Shown in pieces: positions 44,923 through 53,284 of a stretch of 64,000 bases of DNA. Source of the DNA: Streptomyces sp. SAJ15 (lineage in GTDB: Bacteria > Actinomycetota > Actinomycetes > Streptomycetales > Streptomycetaceae); assembly GCF_007595705.1 (NCBI RefSeq), contig NZ_NISY01000001.1, forward strand, positions 1,054,001 through 1,118,000, written 5' to 3'. Made by a program: the position numbers and the translations under genes. Position 1 is the stretch's first letter, and the number at the start of each line of letters is the position of its first letter. The notes under the pieces were generated by a model. It saw only the letters and a program-made list of their open reading frames with translations, ran no database searches and had not been told where the DNA came from.

Positions 44923-46536
44923 ATGAGCGACGCAGCGAATACCCCGTGGGGCGACGACAGCTTCCACGTCTTCGACACCACCCTGCGCGACGGCGCGCAG
45001 CGCGAGGGCATCAACCTCACCGTCGCGGACAAGCTGACCATCGCCCGGCACCTGGACGACTTCGGTGTCGGCTTCATCGAGGGCGGCTGGCCGGGCGCCA
45101 ACCCCCGCGACACCGAGTTCTTCGCCCGGGCGCGCCAGGAGATCGACTTCAGGCACGCGCGGCTGGTCGCGTTCGGCGCCACCCGGCGGGCCGGGGTGCG
45201 GGCGGCGGACGACCCCCAGGTGGCGGCGCTACTGGAGTCCGGCGCCCCGGTGATCACGCTGGTGGCCAAGTCGCATGACCGCCATGTGGAGCTGGCGCTG
45301 CGCACCACGCTGGAGGAGAACCTGGCGATGGTGGCGGACACCGTGTCCTACCTGCGGGAGCAGGGCCGCCGCGTCTTCGTCGACTGTGAGCACTTCTTCG
45401 ACGGCTACCGCGCCAACCCGGACTACGCGAAGCGGGTCGTCACCACCGCCCACGAGGCCGGCGCCGACGTGGTGGTGCTCTGCGACACCAACGGCGGAAT
45501 GCTGCCGGCCCAGGTGCAGGCGGTCGTGGCCACCGTGCTCGCCGACAACGGGGCCCGGCTGGGCATCCACGCCCAGGACGACACCGGCTGCGCGGTCGCC
45601 AACACCCTCGCCGCCGTGGACGCGGGCGCCACCCATGTGCAGTGCACCGCCAACGGCTACGGCGAGCGGGTCGGCAACGCCAACCTCTTCCCGGTCGTCG
45701 CGGCCCTGGAGCTGAAGTACGGCCGCAGGGTGCTGCCCGAGGGCTCGCTGGCCGAGATGACCCGGATCTCGCACGCCATCGCCGAGGTCGTCAACCTGAC
45801 CCCCGCCACCCACCAGCCCTACGTCGGCCTCTCCGCCTTCGCCCACAAGGCCGGGCTGCACGCCTCGGCGATCAAGGTCGACCCCGACCTGTACCAGCAC
45901 ATCGACCCGGAGCGGGTCGGCAACACCATGCGGATGCTGGTCTCCGACATGGCCGGACGCGCCTCGGTGGAGCTCAAGGGCAAGGAGCTCGGCGTCGACC
46001 TGGGCGGCGACCGCGAGCTGCTGGGCCGGGTGGTGGAGCGGGTCAAGGAGCGTGAGCTGGCGGGCTACACCTACGAGGCCGCCGACGCCTCCTTCGAACT
46101 GCTGCTGCGCGCCGAGGTGGAGGGGCGGGCCCGCCGCTACTACCGGTGCGAGTCCTGGCGGGCGATCGTCGAGGACCGCCCGGACGGCAGCCACGCCAAC
46201 GAGGCCACGGTGAAGGTGTGGGCCAAGGGCGAGCGGATCGTCGCGACCGCTGAGGGCAACGGTCCGGTCCACGCCCTGGACCGCGCGCTGCGCGTCGCGC
46301 TGGAGCGCATCTACCCGCAGCTGGCCAAGCTGGAGCTGGTGGACTACAAGGTCCGCATCCTGGAGGGCAAGCACGGCACCCAGTCCACGACCCGGGTGCT
46401 CATCTCGACCACCGACGGGCGTGGCGAGTGGTCCACGGTCGGCGTCGCGGAGAACGTGATCGCCGCGTCCTGGCAGGCGCTGGACGACGCCTACGCCTAC
46501 GGGCTGCGCCGCCTCGGCGTCGAACCGCAGGAGTGA
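44923..46536 (+). CDS. cimA: Citramalate synthase
   Basis: 537-residue enzyme of the LeuA/CimA/homocitrate synthase family, which condenses acetyl-CoA with pyruvate to (R)-citramalate, opening a threonine-independent route to 2-oxobutyrate and isoleucine. Seen: catalytic FDTTLRDGAQREGINLT with metal Asp, GWPGANPRD, HAQDDTGCAVANTL with metal His, TANGYGERVGNANL, and a C-terminal LeuA-dimer regulatory domain (from about residue 390). The YVGLSAFAHKAGLHASA segment and the length favour CimA over LeuA. ATG 44923 follows a likely ggag. Controlled by the upstream attenuator. Confidence 0.94.
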   Translation: MSDAANTPWGDDSFHVFDTTLRDGAQREGINLTVADKLTIARHLDDFGVGFIEGGWPGANPRDTEFFARARQEIDFRHARLVAFGATRRAGVRAADDPQVAALLESGAPVITLVAKSHDRHVELALRTTLEENLAMVADTVSYLREQGRRVFVDCEHFFDGYRANPDYAKRVVTTAHEAGADVVVLCDTNGGMLPAQVQAVVATVLADNGARLGIHAQDDTGCAVANTLAAVDAGATHVQCTANGYGERVGNANLFPVVAALELKYGRRVLPEGSLAEMTRISHAIAEVVNLTPATHQPYVGLSAFAHKAGLHASAIKVDPDLYQHIDPERVGNTMRMLVSDMAGRASVELKGKELGVDLGGDRELLGRVVERVKERELAGYTYEAADASFELLLRAEVEGRARRYYRCESWRAIVEDRPDGSHANEATVKVWAKGERIVATAEGNGPVHALDRALRVALERIYPQLAKLELVDYKVRILEGKHGTQSTTRVLISTTDGRGEWSTVGVAENVIAASWQALDDAYAYGLRRLGVEPQE

Positions 46537-46572
46537 GGCGCGCGGCCGTCCGACCGGCCGCGGCCACGGCGC

Positions 46573-46596
46573 GGGCCCCGTCCTCGGACGGGGCCC
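46573..46596 (+). terminator. cimA terminator
   Basis: Perfect 11-bp inverted repeat gggccccgtcc/ggacggggccc with two bases between, followed by ttgt. It ends five bases before the YceI remnant begins. Confidence 0.85.
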
Positions 46597-46601
46597 TTGT
46601 C

Positions 46602-46697
46602 GCTGGTGACCATCGCGTGCCGCACCGTGAAGCCGATGCCGCTGTGGCCGGGGTCGATGGTGTAGTCGGTCTGGCGAGGTGCGGGGCGGTCCGGCAT
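46602..46697 (-). pseudogene. YceI-family gene remnant (first ~32 codons)
   Basis: From ATG 46697 the minus strand encodes a YceI-type N-terminus (TDYTIDPGHSGIGFTVRHAM) and then stops being family-like after MVTS, where the sequence runs into the cimA terminator. A full YceI lipid/polyisoprenoid-binding protein is about 170-190 residues, so over 80 percent is missing. The junction is sharp, which suggests a deletion rather than slow decay. Confidence 0.7.
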
Positions 46698-46768
46698 GCT
46701 CGGGCCGGCGCCACCCACGGCTCAACCGACGCGTCCGCAGCACGGTCCACCGAGCAGGAGGCCCCCGC

Positions 46769-49246
46769 ATGGGACGGGATGTCAGACGACGCACCCTCAT
46801 GGCCGGCACCGGAGCGCTCGGCCTCGGCGCGGCCCTCGCGAGCCCGGCCCGGGCCGCCGAAGCCGTACCGAGAACGGGCCCCGCCATCGGCACCCGGAGG
46901 GCCGACGACGACTTCGACGCGCTGCGCCGCCGCTGGCTGGAACTGGCCCTGGGCGCCGGCTTCGACCCCGCGGCCGAGCCCTACGCCTCCCGGCTGCGCC
47001 GCACCGGCGAGCGGGCCGCCGCGTACCGCGCGAGCATGGCGCCCACCGCCGCCTCGCTGTGGCCGGACGCGCCCTACGACCCACCCGCCGGGATCACCCT
47101 CGGCTACGCCCGGCTGCACACCATGGCGCAGGCGTACGCGCAGCCCGGCACCGGCCTCACCGGCGACCCCGGGCTCGCCGCCGACCTGGTGCGCGGCCTG
47201 GACCACCTCGACCGAACGGTCTACTCCCCGGCGACCACCCGCTACGGCAACTGGTGGGAGTGGCAGATCGGCAGCCCGCGGCTGCTGCTCGACACCCTCG
47301 CCATGGCCCACGACCGGGTCGACGAGGCGCTGCGCGGCCGCGCCCTGGCCGCCGTCGACCACTTCGTGCCGGACGGCATGCTCGGCGACTACACCGGCAC
47401 CAGCACCGGGGCCAACCGGGTCGACCTGTGCCGGGTGGTCGCGCTGCGCGGCGTGCTGGGGCGGACCGCCGGGAAACTGGCGCTCGCCCGCGACGCGCTC
47501 TCCCCGGTCTTCCCCCATGTCACCCGGGGCGACGGCCTCTACGCCGACGGCTCCTTCATCCAACACACCTGGGTCGCCTACTCCGGCACCTACGGCTGTG
47601 TGCTCCTCGACGGCCTCGGCCGGCTCTTCGCGCTGCTGGCCGGCTCCCCCTGGGAGGTCGTCGACCCCGGACGGCGGATCATCCACGACAGCGTGACGCG
47701 CGCCTGGGCGCCGCTGATCCACGACGGGCTGGTGATGGACAGCGTCTCCGGACGGGCCGTCAGCCGGGGCCTGACCCGGGGCGACACCCGCCAGGTCGTG
47801 CAGAGCGACCACCAGCGCGGCCACCAACTGATCGCCGCCGTCGCGCTGCTCGGCGACGGCGCCCCGGCGGCCGAGCGGGCGGAGTGGCACGCCATGATCC
47901 GGGGCTGGATCGCGCGGGACACGGTCAGCCCGATCCTCACCGACCCGCAGTTCGGCGTGGCCGAACTGGCGCGGCTGCGCGCCATCGCGGAACGGCCGGG
48001 GCCGGTGGCCGCCGCGCCGGTGGAGCACCGGCTGTTCGCCGCCATGGACCGGGCGGTGCACCGGCGCCCCGGCTGGACCGCCAACCTCGCCATGGCCTCG
48101 GACCGGATCTCCTACTACGAGAACGGCAACGGCGAGCACCCGCGCGGCTGGCACACCGGAGCCGGCATGCTCGGCTGGTGGGCGGGGGAGGGCACGCTCG
48201 CCCAGTACACGGACGCCTTCTGGCCGACCGCCGACCCCTACCGGCTGCCCGGCACCACCGTCTCCACCAAGCGGCTGGCCGACAACGAGGGCGGCGGCTG
48301 GGGCCAGCCCAAGCCGGCCGCGCGCTGGGTGGGCGGGGTCACCGACGGCGAGTTCGCCGCGATCGGCCAGGACCTGCGCGGGCTCTCCAGCACGCTGCGC
48401 GCCAAGAAGTCCTGGTTCTTCGTCGCCGACGCCGTGATCTGTCTGGGCGCGGGCGTCACCGCCGCCGACGGCACCCCGGTGGAGACGATCGTGGACCACC
48501 GCAACCTCGGCGCCGACGGCACCCACGCCCTCACCGTGGACGGGGTGGAGCAGCCCGCGGAGCTCGGCTGGAGCGCGACCTTCCGGCGCGCCCGCTGGGC
48601 GCATCTGCACGGCCACGGCGGCTATGTGTTCCCCGGCGGCGCCCGGTTGAACGCGCTGCGCGAGGCGCGGACGGGAGCATGGCGGGACATCAACGCGGGC
48701 GGGGCGCCCGACCCGTTCACCCGGCGCTATCTGACGCTCTGGCACGACCACGGCACCGACCCGGTGGACGCCTCGTACGCCTATCTGCTGCTGCCCGGGG
48801 CCGATCGGCGCACCCTCGCCGCCCGCGCCGCCGACTCCGGATGGCTGAGCCTCCTCGCCAACAGCGAGCGGCAGCAGGGGGTCGCCGTCGCCTCGTTGGG
48901 GCTGACCGCCGTCAACTTCTGGCGGGCGGGGACGGTCGGAGAGCTGACCGCCGACGGCCCGGCGAGCGTCCTGGTGCGGTGTCGCGGGGGGCGCGCGACG
49001 CTGTGGATCGCCGACCCCGCGCGGTCGGGCGCGCCGGTGGAGCTCGACTGGGCCCGGCCGGTGCGCCGGGTGCTCGCGCAGGACCCGTCCGTTCAGGTCC
49101 TGACCACGGGCGCCACGCTGCGGCTGCGGGTGAACGCCGGCGCCGCGGGCGCCGGGCACCGCTGCGAGGTGCTGCTGGGCGGCCGGGAGGGTCAGGGGTG
49201 GGGGCGGCGCGCGGGGAGGGGGGTCGAGTGGGGTCGAAAGGGGTAG
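46769..49246 (+). CDS. Secreted polysaccharide lyase family 8 (hyaluronate/xanthan lyase-like)
   Basis: 825 residues. A Tat-type signal (DVRRRTLMAGTGALGLGAAL, cleaved after about residue 30) is followed by the alpha/alpha-toroid catalytic domain. That domain has the conserved NWWEWQIGSP aromatic patch, the catalytic His in GSFIQHTWVAY, and Tyr in YSGTYG. The second half is the beta-sandwich region of the family (YYENGNGEHPRGWHTGAG, DNEGGGWGQPKP, then beta-rich sequence). Such enzymes cleave acidic polysaccharides by beta-elimination. ATG 46769 has aggagg seven bases upstream. The last ~20 residues are Gly/Arg-rich and probably disordered. Confidence 0.92.
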   Translation: MGRDVRRRTLMAGTGALGLGAALASPARAAEAVPRTGPAIGTRRADDDFDALRRRWLELALGAGFDPAAEPYASRLRRTGERAAAYRASMAPTAASLWPDAPYDPPAGITLGYARLHTMAQAYAQPGTGLTGDPGLAADLVRGLDHLDRTVYSPATTRYGNWWEWQIGSPRLLLDTLAMAHDRVDEALRGRALAAVDHFVPDGMLGDYTGTSTGANRVDLCRVVALRGVLGRTAGKLALARDALSPVFPHVTRGDGLYADGSFIQHTWVAYSGTYGCVLLDGLGRLFALLAGSPWEVVDPGRRIIHDSVTRAWAPLIHDGLVMDSVSGRAVSRGLTRGDTRQVVQSDHQRGHQLIAAVALLGDGAPAAERAEWHAMIRGWIARDTVSPILTDPQFGVAELARLRAIAERPGPVAAAPVEHRLFAAMDRAVHRRPGWTANLAMASDRISYYENGNGEHPRGWHTGAGMLGWWAGEGTLAQYTDAFWPTADPYRLPGTTVSTKRLADNEGGGWGQPKPAARWVGGVTDGEFAAIGQDLRGLSSTLRAKKSWFFVADAVICLGAGVTAADGTPVETIVDHRNLGADGTHALTVDGVEQPAELGWSATFRRARWAHLHGHGGYVFPGGARLNALREARTGAWRDINAGGAPDPFTRRYLTLWHDHGTDPVDASYAYLLLPGADRRTLAARAADSGWLSLLANSERQQGVAVASLGLTAVNFWRAGTVGELTADGPASVLVRCRGGRATLWIADPARSGAPVELDWARPVRRVLAQDPSVQVLTTGATLRLRVNAGAAGAGHRCEVLLGGREGQGWGRRAGRGVEWGRKG

Positions 49247-49539
49247 GGGGCGGGGTCCGGCGCGGCTAGGCTGCTGCCGTCCCACCCGGTGTCCGGATAC
49301 CCCGCGCGGCCGTACCGCGCCAGCCGACCGGGTGACCGTTCGGCGTGGTCAGACCGCCGCAGCTACCGCATACCCCGGGTTCCCTTTGTGGAGTGCCAAC
49401 AGTGGCCGTTGTCCTTAGGTACAGCCGTTGACGCCCAAACGCACTGTGCAGTTCTGTTCTGCCTGCCCACCAAAACGGGTGCGACGTTGTAGGAAAACGA
49501 CATCGGCCTCCCGGCCCCCTGGCACGTACCGTTCAATGC

Positions 49540-51123
49540 ATGACCAATCTCGAAGGTGCGCCCGAAGTGGCGAGTGACGTCCGCGGGCGCGTCGCCGAGC
49601 TGCACGCCATCCGCGAGCAGGTTCGGCGGGGTCCGAGCGAGCGGGCGACCGAGGCTCAGAAGGCCAAGGGGAAGCTGACGGCTCGGGAGCGGATCGATCT
49701 GCTGCTGGACGAGGGTTCCTTCAACGAGGTGGAGCCGCTGCGCCGACACCGGGCCAGTGGTTTCGGCCTGGAGGCCAAGCGGCCGTACACCGATGGTGTG
49801 ATCACGGGGTGGGGAACCGTTCACGGACGCACGGTGTTCGTGTACGCACACGACTTCCGGATCTTCGGTGGAGCGCTGGGCGAGGCCCACGCCACGAAGA
49901 TCCACAAGATCATGGACATGGCGATCGCGGCCGGGGCGCCGCTGGTCTCCCTGAACGACGGGGCCGGCGCCCGCATTCAGGAGGGCGTCTCCGCCCTCGC
50001 CGGCTACGGCGGCATCTTCCAGCGCAACACCAAGGCGTCCGGCGTCATCCCGCAGATCAGCGTGATGCTCGGCCCGTGCGCCGGTGGCGCGGCCTACTCC
50101 CCGGCGCTCACGGACTTCGTGTTCATGGTGCGGGAGACCTCGCAGATGTTCATCACCGGCCCGGACGTGGTCCAGGCGGTGACGGGCGAGAAGGTGACCC
50201 AGAACGGCCTCGGCGGTGCGGATGTGCACGCCGAGACCTCCGGCGTCTGCCACTTCGCCTACGACGACGAGGAGTCGTGCCTGGAGGAGGTGCGCTACCT
50301 GCTGTCGATGCTCCCGCAGAACAACCGGGAGAACCCGCCCGTCGTGGAGTCCGAGGACCCCGTGGACCGGCGCGGCGACATACTGCTGGACCTCGTCCCG
50401 GCCGACGGCAACCGCCCGTACGACATGCGCAAGGTGATCGAGGAGATCGTCGACGACGGCGAGTTCCTGGAGGTCCACGAGCGCTGGGCCACCAACATCA
50501 TCTGCGCCCTGACCCGGCTCGACGGTCAGGTCGTCGGTGTGATCGCCAACCAGCCGCAGTCGCTGGCCGGCGTGCTGGACATCGAGGCGTCGGAGAAGTC
50601 CGCGCGCTTCATCCAGATGTGCGACGCGTTCAACATCCCGCTGATCACCCTGCTGGACGTGCCCGGCTTCCTGCCCGGCGTCGACCAGGAGCACGGCGGC
50701 ATCATCCGGCACGGCGCCAAGATGCTCTACGCGTACTGCAACGCCACCGTGCCGCGGATCTCGGTGATCCTGCGCAAGGCGTACGGCGGCGCGTACATCG
50801 TCATGGACTCCCAGTCCATCGGCGCCGACCTCACCTACGCCTGGCCGACCAACGAGATCGCGGTGATGGGCGCCGAGGGCGCCGCCAACGTCATCTTCCG
50901 GCGCCAGATCGCGGAGGCGGACGACCCCGAGGCGATGCGCTCCCGCATGGTCAAGGAGTACAAGTCCGAGCTCATGCACCCGTACTACGCGGCCGAGCGC
51001 GGACTCGTCGACGACGTCATCGACCCGGCCGACACCCGCGCCATCCTCATCCGCTCCCTGGCGATGCTGCGCACCAAGCACGCCGACCTGCCCTCTCGCA
51101 AGCACGGCAACCCGCCGCAGTGA
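49540..51123 (+). CDS. accB: Acyl-CoA carboxylase beta (carboxyltransferase) subunit
   Basis: 527-residue carboxyltransferase of the acetyl/propionyl-CoA carboxylase family, supplying malonyl-CoA or methylmalonyl-CoA for fatty acids and polyketides. Seen: LTARERIDLLLDEGSFNEVE, the N-half oxyanion loop in GPCAGGAAYSPALTDF, and the C-half loop in RKAYGGAYIVMDS, with biotin-facing Gly residues intact. The position next to an epsilon subunit, upstream of two conservons, matches the S. coelicolor essential carboxylase beta gene called accB there (not the BCCP of E. coli). The biotinylated alpha subunit is elsewhere. The 293-base gap before it (49247-49539) shows TTGACG at 49428 but no matching -10. 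Confidence 0.93.
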   Translation: MTNLEGAPEVASDVRGRVAELHAIREQVRRGPSERATEAQKAKGKLTARERIDLLLDEGSFNEVEPLRRHRASGFGLEAKRPYTDGVITGWGTVHGRTVFVYAHDFRIFGGALGEAHATKIHKIMDMAIAAGAPLVSLNDGAGARIQEGVSALAGYGGIFQRNTKASGVIPQISVMLGPCAGGAAYSPALTDFVFMVRETSQMFITGPDVVQAVTGEKVTQNGLGGADVHAETSGVCHFAYDDEESCLEEVRYLLSMLPQNNRENPPVVESEDPVDRRGDILLDLVPADGNRPYDMRKVIEEIVDDGEFLEVHERWATNIICALTRLDGQVVGVIANQPQSLAGVLDIEASEKSARFIQMCDAFNIPLITLLDVPGFLPGVDQEHGGIIRHGAKMLYAYCNATVPRISVILRKAYGGAYIVMDSQSIGADLTYAWPTNEIAVMGAEGAANVIFRRQIAEADDPEAMRSRMVKEYKSELMHPYYAAERGLVDDVIDPADTRAILIRSLAMLRTKHADLPSRKHGNPPQ

Positions 51124-51149
51124 CGCGGCTGATGGAGACGAAGCCCACC

Positions 51150-51386
51150 GTGAGTACTCCCAGCGATACCGCCATGTCCGCCACCGCCGGCACGCTCGTC
51201 CGCGTCGAGAAGGGGCACGCCGACGCGGAGGAACTGGCCGCCGTCACCGCGGTCCTGCTCGCCCGCGCGGGTGCGGCGCACCGCCACCGGGGCGCCGCCT
51301 CGACCCGGCCGCGCCGGGACACCGCCCGCTGGCGCCGCCTGGAGCGCCAGTCGGGTTTCCGCGCCCCGCACAGCTGGCAGGGCTGA
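51150..51386 (+). CDS. accE: Acyl-CoA carboxylase epsilon subunit
   Basis: 78-residue small protein: a short polar lead, RVEKGHADAEELAAVTAVLL (the epsilon-family helix), an Ala/Arg-rich middle, and a C-terminal WRRLERQSGFRAPHSW motif typical of these subunits. Epsilon subunits bind the beta hexamer and raise activity in actinobacteria. GTG 51150 has ggagacgaag upstream; ATG 51132 is in frame but without a ribosome site, and ATG 51174 is a shorter option. Downstream of accB by 26 bases. Confidence 0.85.
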   Translation: MSTPSDTAMSATAGTLVRVEKGHADAEELAAVTAVLLARAGAAHRHRGAASTRPRRDTARWRRLERQSGFRAPHSWQG

Positions 51387-51399
51387 CCTCTTCGCACCG

Positions 51400-51437
51400 A
51401 ACGCCGGGCGGGCTGGATCTCCAGCCCGCCCGGCGTT
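51400..51437 (+). terminator. accB-accE terminator
   Basis: Perfect 18-bp inverted repeat (51400-51417 with 51420-51437; arm aacgccgggcgggctgga) with two bases between, starting 13 bases after the accE stop. Confidence 0.9.
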
Positions 51438-51540
51438 TCGTCTGCCGCGACCGGGCAGCGAACGGCGCACCCAGGGCACACGGCAGGGCCCACACCACGG
51501 CTCGCAACATGGCCATGCCAGGGCCCACAGGGGCACACGA

Positions 51541-51582
51541 GAAAGGTCCCCGTCCCCCCTTCCGGGGGTGCGGGGACCTTTC
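51541..51582 (-). terminator. Terminator of the left conservon
   Basis: Twelve-bp outer stem gaaaggtccccg/cggggacctttc (51541-51552 with 51571-51582) plus an inner C/G-rich stem. It lies 23 bases past the cvnD stop on the minus strand and is followed by tctcgtg. Confidence 0.8.
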
Positions 51583-51605
51583 TGCACGGCCGACGGCGCC
51601 GGTGA

Positions 51606-52184
51606 CTACCGGAGCCGGGCCATGAGGGCGTGTTCGACGAGGGTGATCAGCGTGCTCTTCGCCTCGCTGCGGTGCCGCGCGTCGGTGGTGATGATCGGGG
51701 CGTCGGGGCCGATCTGGAGCGCCTCGCGGACCTCTTCGGGGCCGTACGGCTGGTGGCCGTCGAAGCCGTTGAGGGCGATCACGAAGGGCAGACCGCTGTT
51801 CTCGAAGTAGTCGACCGCGGGGAAGCAGTCGGCGAGACGGCGGGTGTCGACCAGCACGACGGCGCCGATGGCACCGCGGACCAGGTCGTCCCACATGAAC
51901 CAGAAGCGGTCCTGACCCGGCGTACCGAACAGGTACAGGATCAGGTCCTGGTCCAGGGTGATACGGCCGAAGTCCATCGCCACCGTGGTGGTGGTCTTGT
52001 CCGGGGCGTGCGTGAGGTCGTCGATCCCCGCCGAGGCCGAGGTCATCACGGCTTCGGTGCGCAGCGGGTTGATCTCCGAGACCGCGCCGACGAACGTGGT
52101 CTTGCCCACGCCGAAGCCACCCGCCACCACGATCTTCGCAGAGGTGGTGGAGCGGGCTGCACCGCTAGAGCTTCCGAAGTCCAC
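51606..52184 (-). CDS. cvnD: Conservon GTPase CvnD (left copy)
   Basis: 192-residue Ras-like ATP/GTP-binding protein. P-loop GGFGVGKTTF (residues ~22-31), an effector/Mg region with TTTVAMDFGRI, a G3-like YLFGTPGQDRFWFMW, and a G4-like LNGFD in place of the usual NKxD. In conservons the GTPase is thought to associate at the membrane with the sensor (A), roadblock (B) and DUF742 (C) partners, in a G-protein-like switch. Overlaps cvnC by 20 bases, a sign of coupled translation. Nearly identical to the second copy at 56859. Confidence 0.93.
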   Translation of the reverse strand: MDFGSSSGAARSTTSAKIVVAGGFGVGKTTFVGAVSEINPLRTEAVMTSASAGIDDLTHAPDKTTTTVAMDFGRITLDQDLILYLFGTPGQDRFWFMWDDLVRGAIGAVVLVDTRRLADCFPAVDYFENSGLPFVIALNGFDGHQPYGPEEVREALQIGPDAPIITTDARHRSEAKSTLITLVEHALMARLR

Positions 52185-52779
52185 TGAGCACCCTTTCGAG
52201 CAGTGTCACGTCAGGCTGGCCGCCGGCGGTCTCGTCGCCGCCGGGCTGATGGATGGCGACGAGCCCGGCCTCGGCCAGGTCGGCGACGAGGATTCGGGCG
52301 ACGCCGAGGGGGATGGTGAGGAGCGCGGAGATCTCTGCGACCGACTTGATCTCCCGGCACAACTGGCAGATCCGCTGGTGTTCGGGCAACTGGCCCTGCA
52401 ACCGGGAGGGATCGGCCGTGGTGTGCACCAGCGCCTCGATGGCGAGCTGGTAGCGAGGCCGGGTTCGGCCTCCGGTCATGGCGTACGGACGCACCAGGGG
52501 GTTGTGCGCGCCGCCCACGGGCGGCTCCGGCGCGGTGCGTCGCCGCTGCGACTGGGCCGGCTGGTTGCGCGGCGGGCGCTGCGGTTCGTACGACGGGTTA
52601 TAGCCAGACGGGGGCCCTTGTTGCTGCTGCGGCTGGGGTTGCTGCTGCTGCGGGTACCCCTGTGGCTGGCGGTAGTGGCTGGGAGTGGAGGGGAAGTTGA
52701 AGCGCTGCAGCGGGCCATCCTGCTGCGGTTCGGGCTGCTGCCCGAACCCGTACGGGTATCCGCTAGGGGGCGTTTCCAC
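52165..52779 (-). CDS. cvnC: Conservon DUF742 protein CvnC (left copy)
   Basis: 204 residues. The N-terminal ~95 are Gln/Pro/Tyr-rich and disordered (several runs of Q). The C-terminal DUF742 domain starts RPYAMTGGRTRPRYQLAIEA, contains a winged-helix-like segment (EHQRICQLCREIKSVAEISA, IPLGVARILVADLAEAGL) and ends LLERVLSGLRKL. GTG 52779 is supported by ggaggagg. The right copy is only 132 residues because it lacks the Gln-rich arm. Confidence 0.92.
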   Translation of the reverse strand: METPPSGYPYGFGQQPEPQQDGPLQRFNFPSTPSHYRQPQGYPQQQQPQPQQQQGPPSGYNPSYEPQRPPRNQPAQSQRRRTAPEPPVGGAHNPLVRPYAMTGGRTRPRYQLAIEALVHTTADPSRLQGQLPEHQRICQLCREIKSVAEISALLTIPLGVARILVADLAEAGLVAIHQPGGDETAGGQPDVTLLERVLSGLRKL

Positions 52780-52860
52780 GGCTCCTCCTCCAACTCGCCT
52801 GTTTGCCGGTCGCGCCACCGCACCCTATGGGGCGGTGGCGCGAAGCGCACTGTCTCTTTG

Positions 52861-53283
52861 CTAGTTGAGAAGGCTTCCTTGCAGTTCTGCCCGCAGGTCG
52901 GGGGTGAGCACCCCACCCGCGCGGTCGACCAGCAGGGCCATCTCGTAGCCGACGAGGCCGATGTCGCACTCGGGGTGGGCGAGGACGGCCAGCGAGGATC
53001 CGTCCGAGATGGACATGATGAAGAGGAAGCCGCGCTCCATCTCGACGACGGTCTGGTTGACCGCACCGCCTTCGAAGATGCGGGAGGCTCCGGCGGTCAG
53101 CGAGGTCAGACCGGAGGCGACCGCCGCCAGCTGGTCCGCGCGGTCGCGGGGGAACCCTTCGGACATCGCGAGGAGGAGTCCGTCGGCGGAGACCACGACC
53201 GTGTGCGACACCCCGGGGGTGTTGTCCACAAAGTTCGTGATCAACCAGTTCAGGTTCTGCGCCGCCTGGCTCATCGGGCTCAC
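52861..53283 (-). CDS. cvnB: Conservon roadblock/LC7 protein CvnB (left copy)
   Basis: 140-residue roadblock/LC7 protein (MSQAAQNLNWLITNFVDNTP, then VVVSADGLLLAMSEGFPRDR). Roadblock proteins regulate small GTPases, here CvnD. Start GTG 53283 is one base after the cvnA stop and has aggag seven bases upstream; the ATG nine bases later is less well placed. It differs from the right copy at a single residue (Gly for Asn near position 122), and 314 bases are identical at the DNA level. Confidence 0.94.
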   Translation of the reverse strand: MSPMSQAAQNLNWLITNFVDNTPGVSHTVVVSADGLLLAMSEGFPRDRADQLAAVASGLTSLTAGASRIFEGGAVNQTVVEMERGFLFIMSISDGSSLAVLAHPECDIGLVGYEMALLVDRAGGVLTPDLRAELQGSLLN

Positions 53284-53284
53284 A

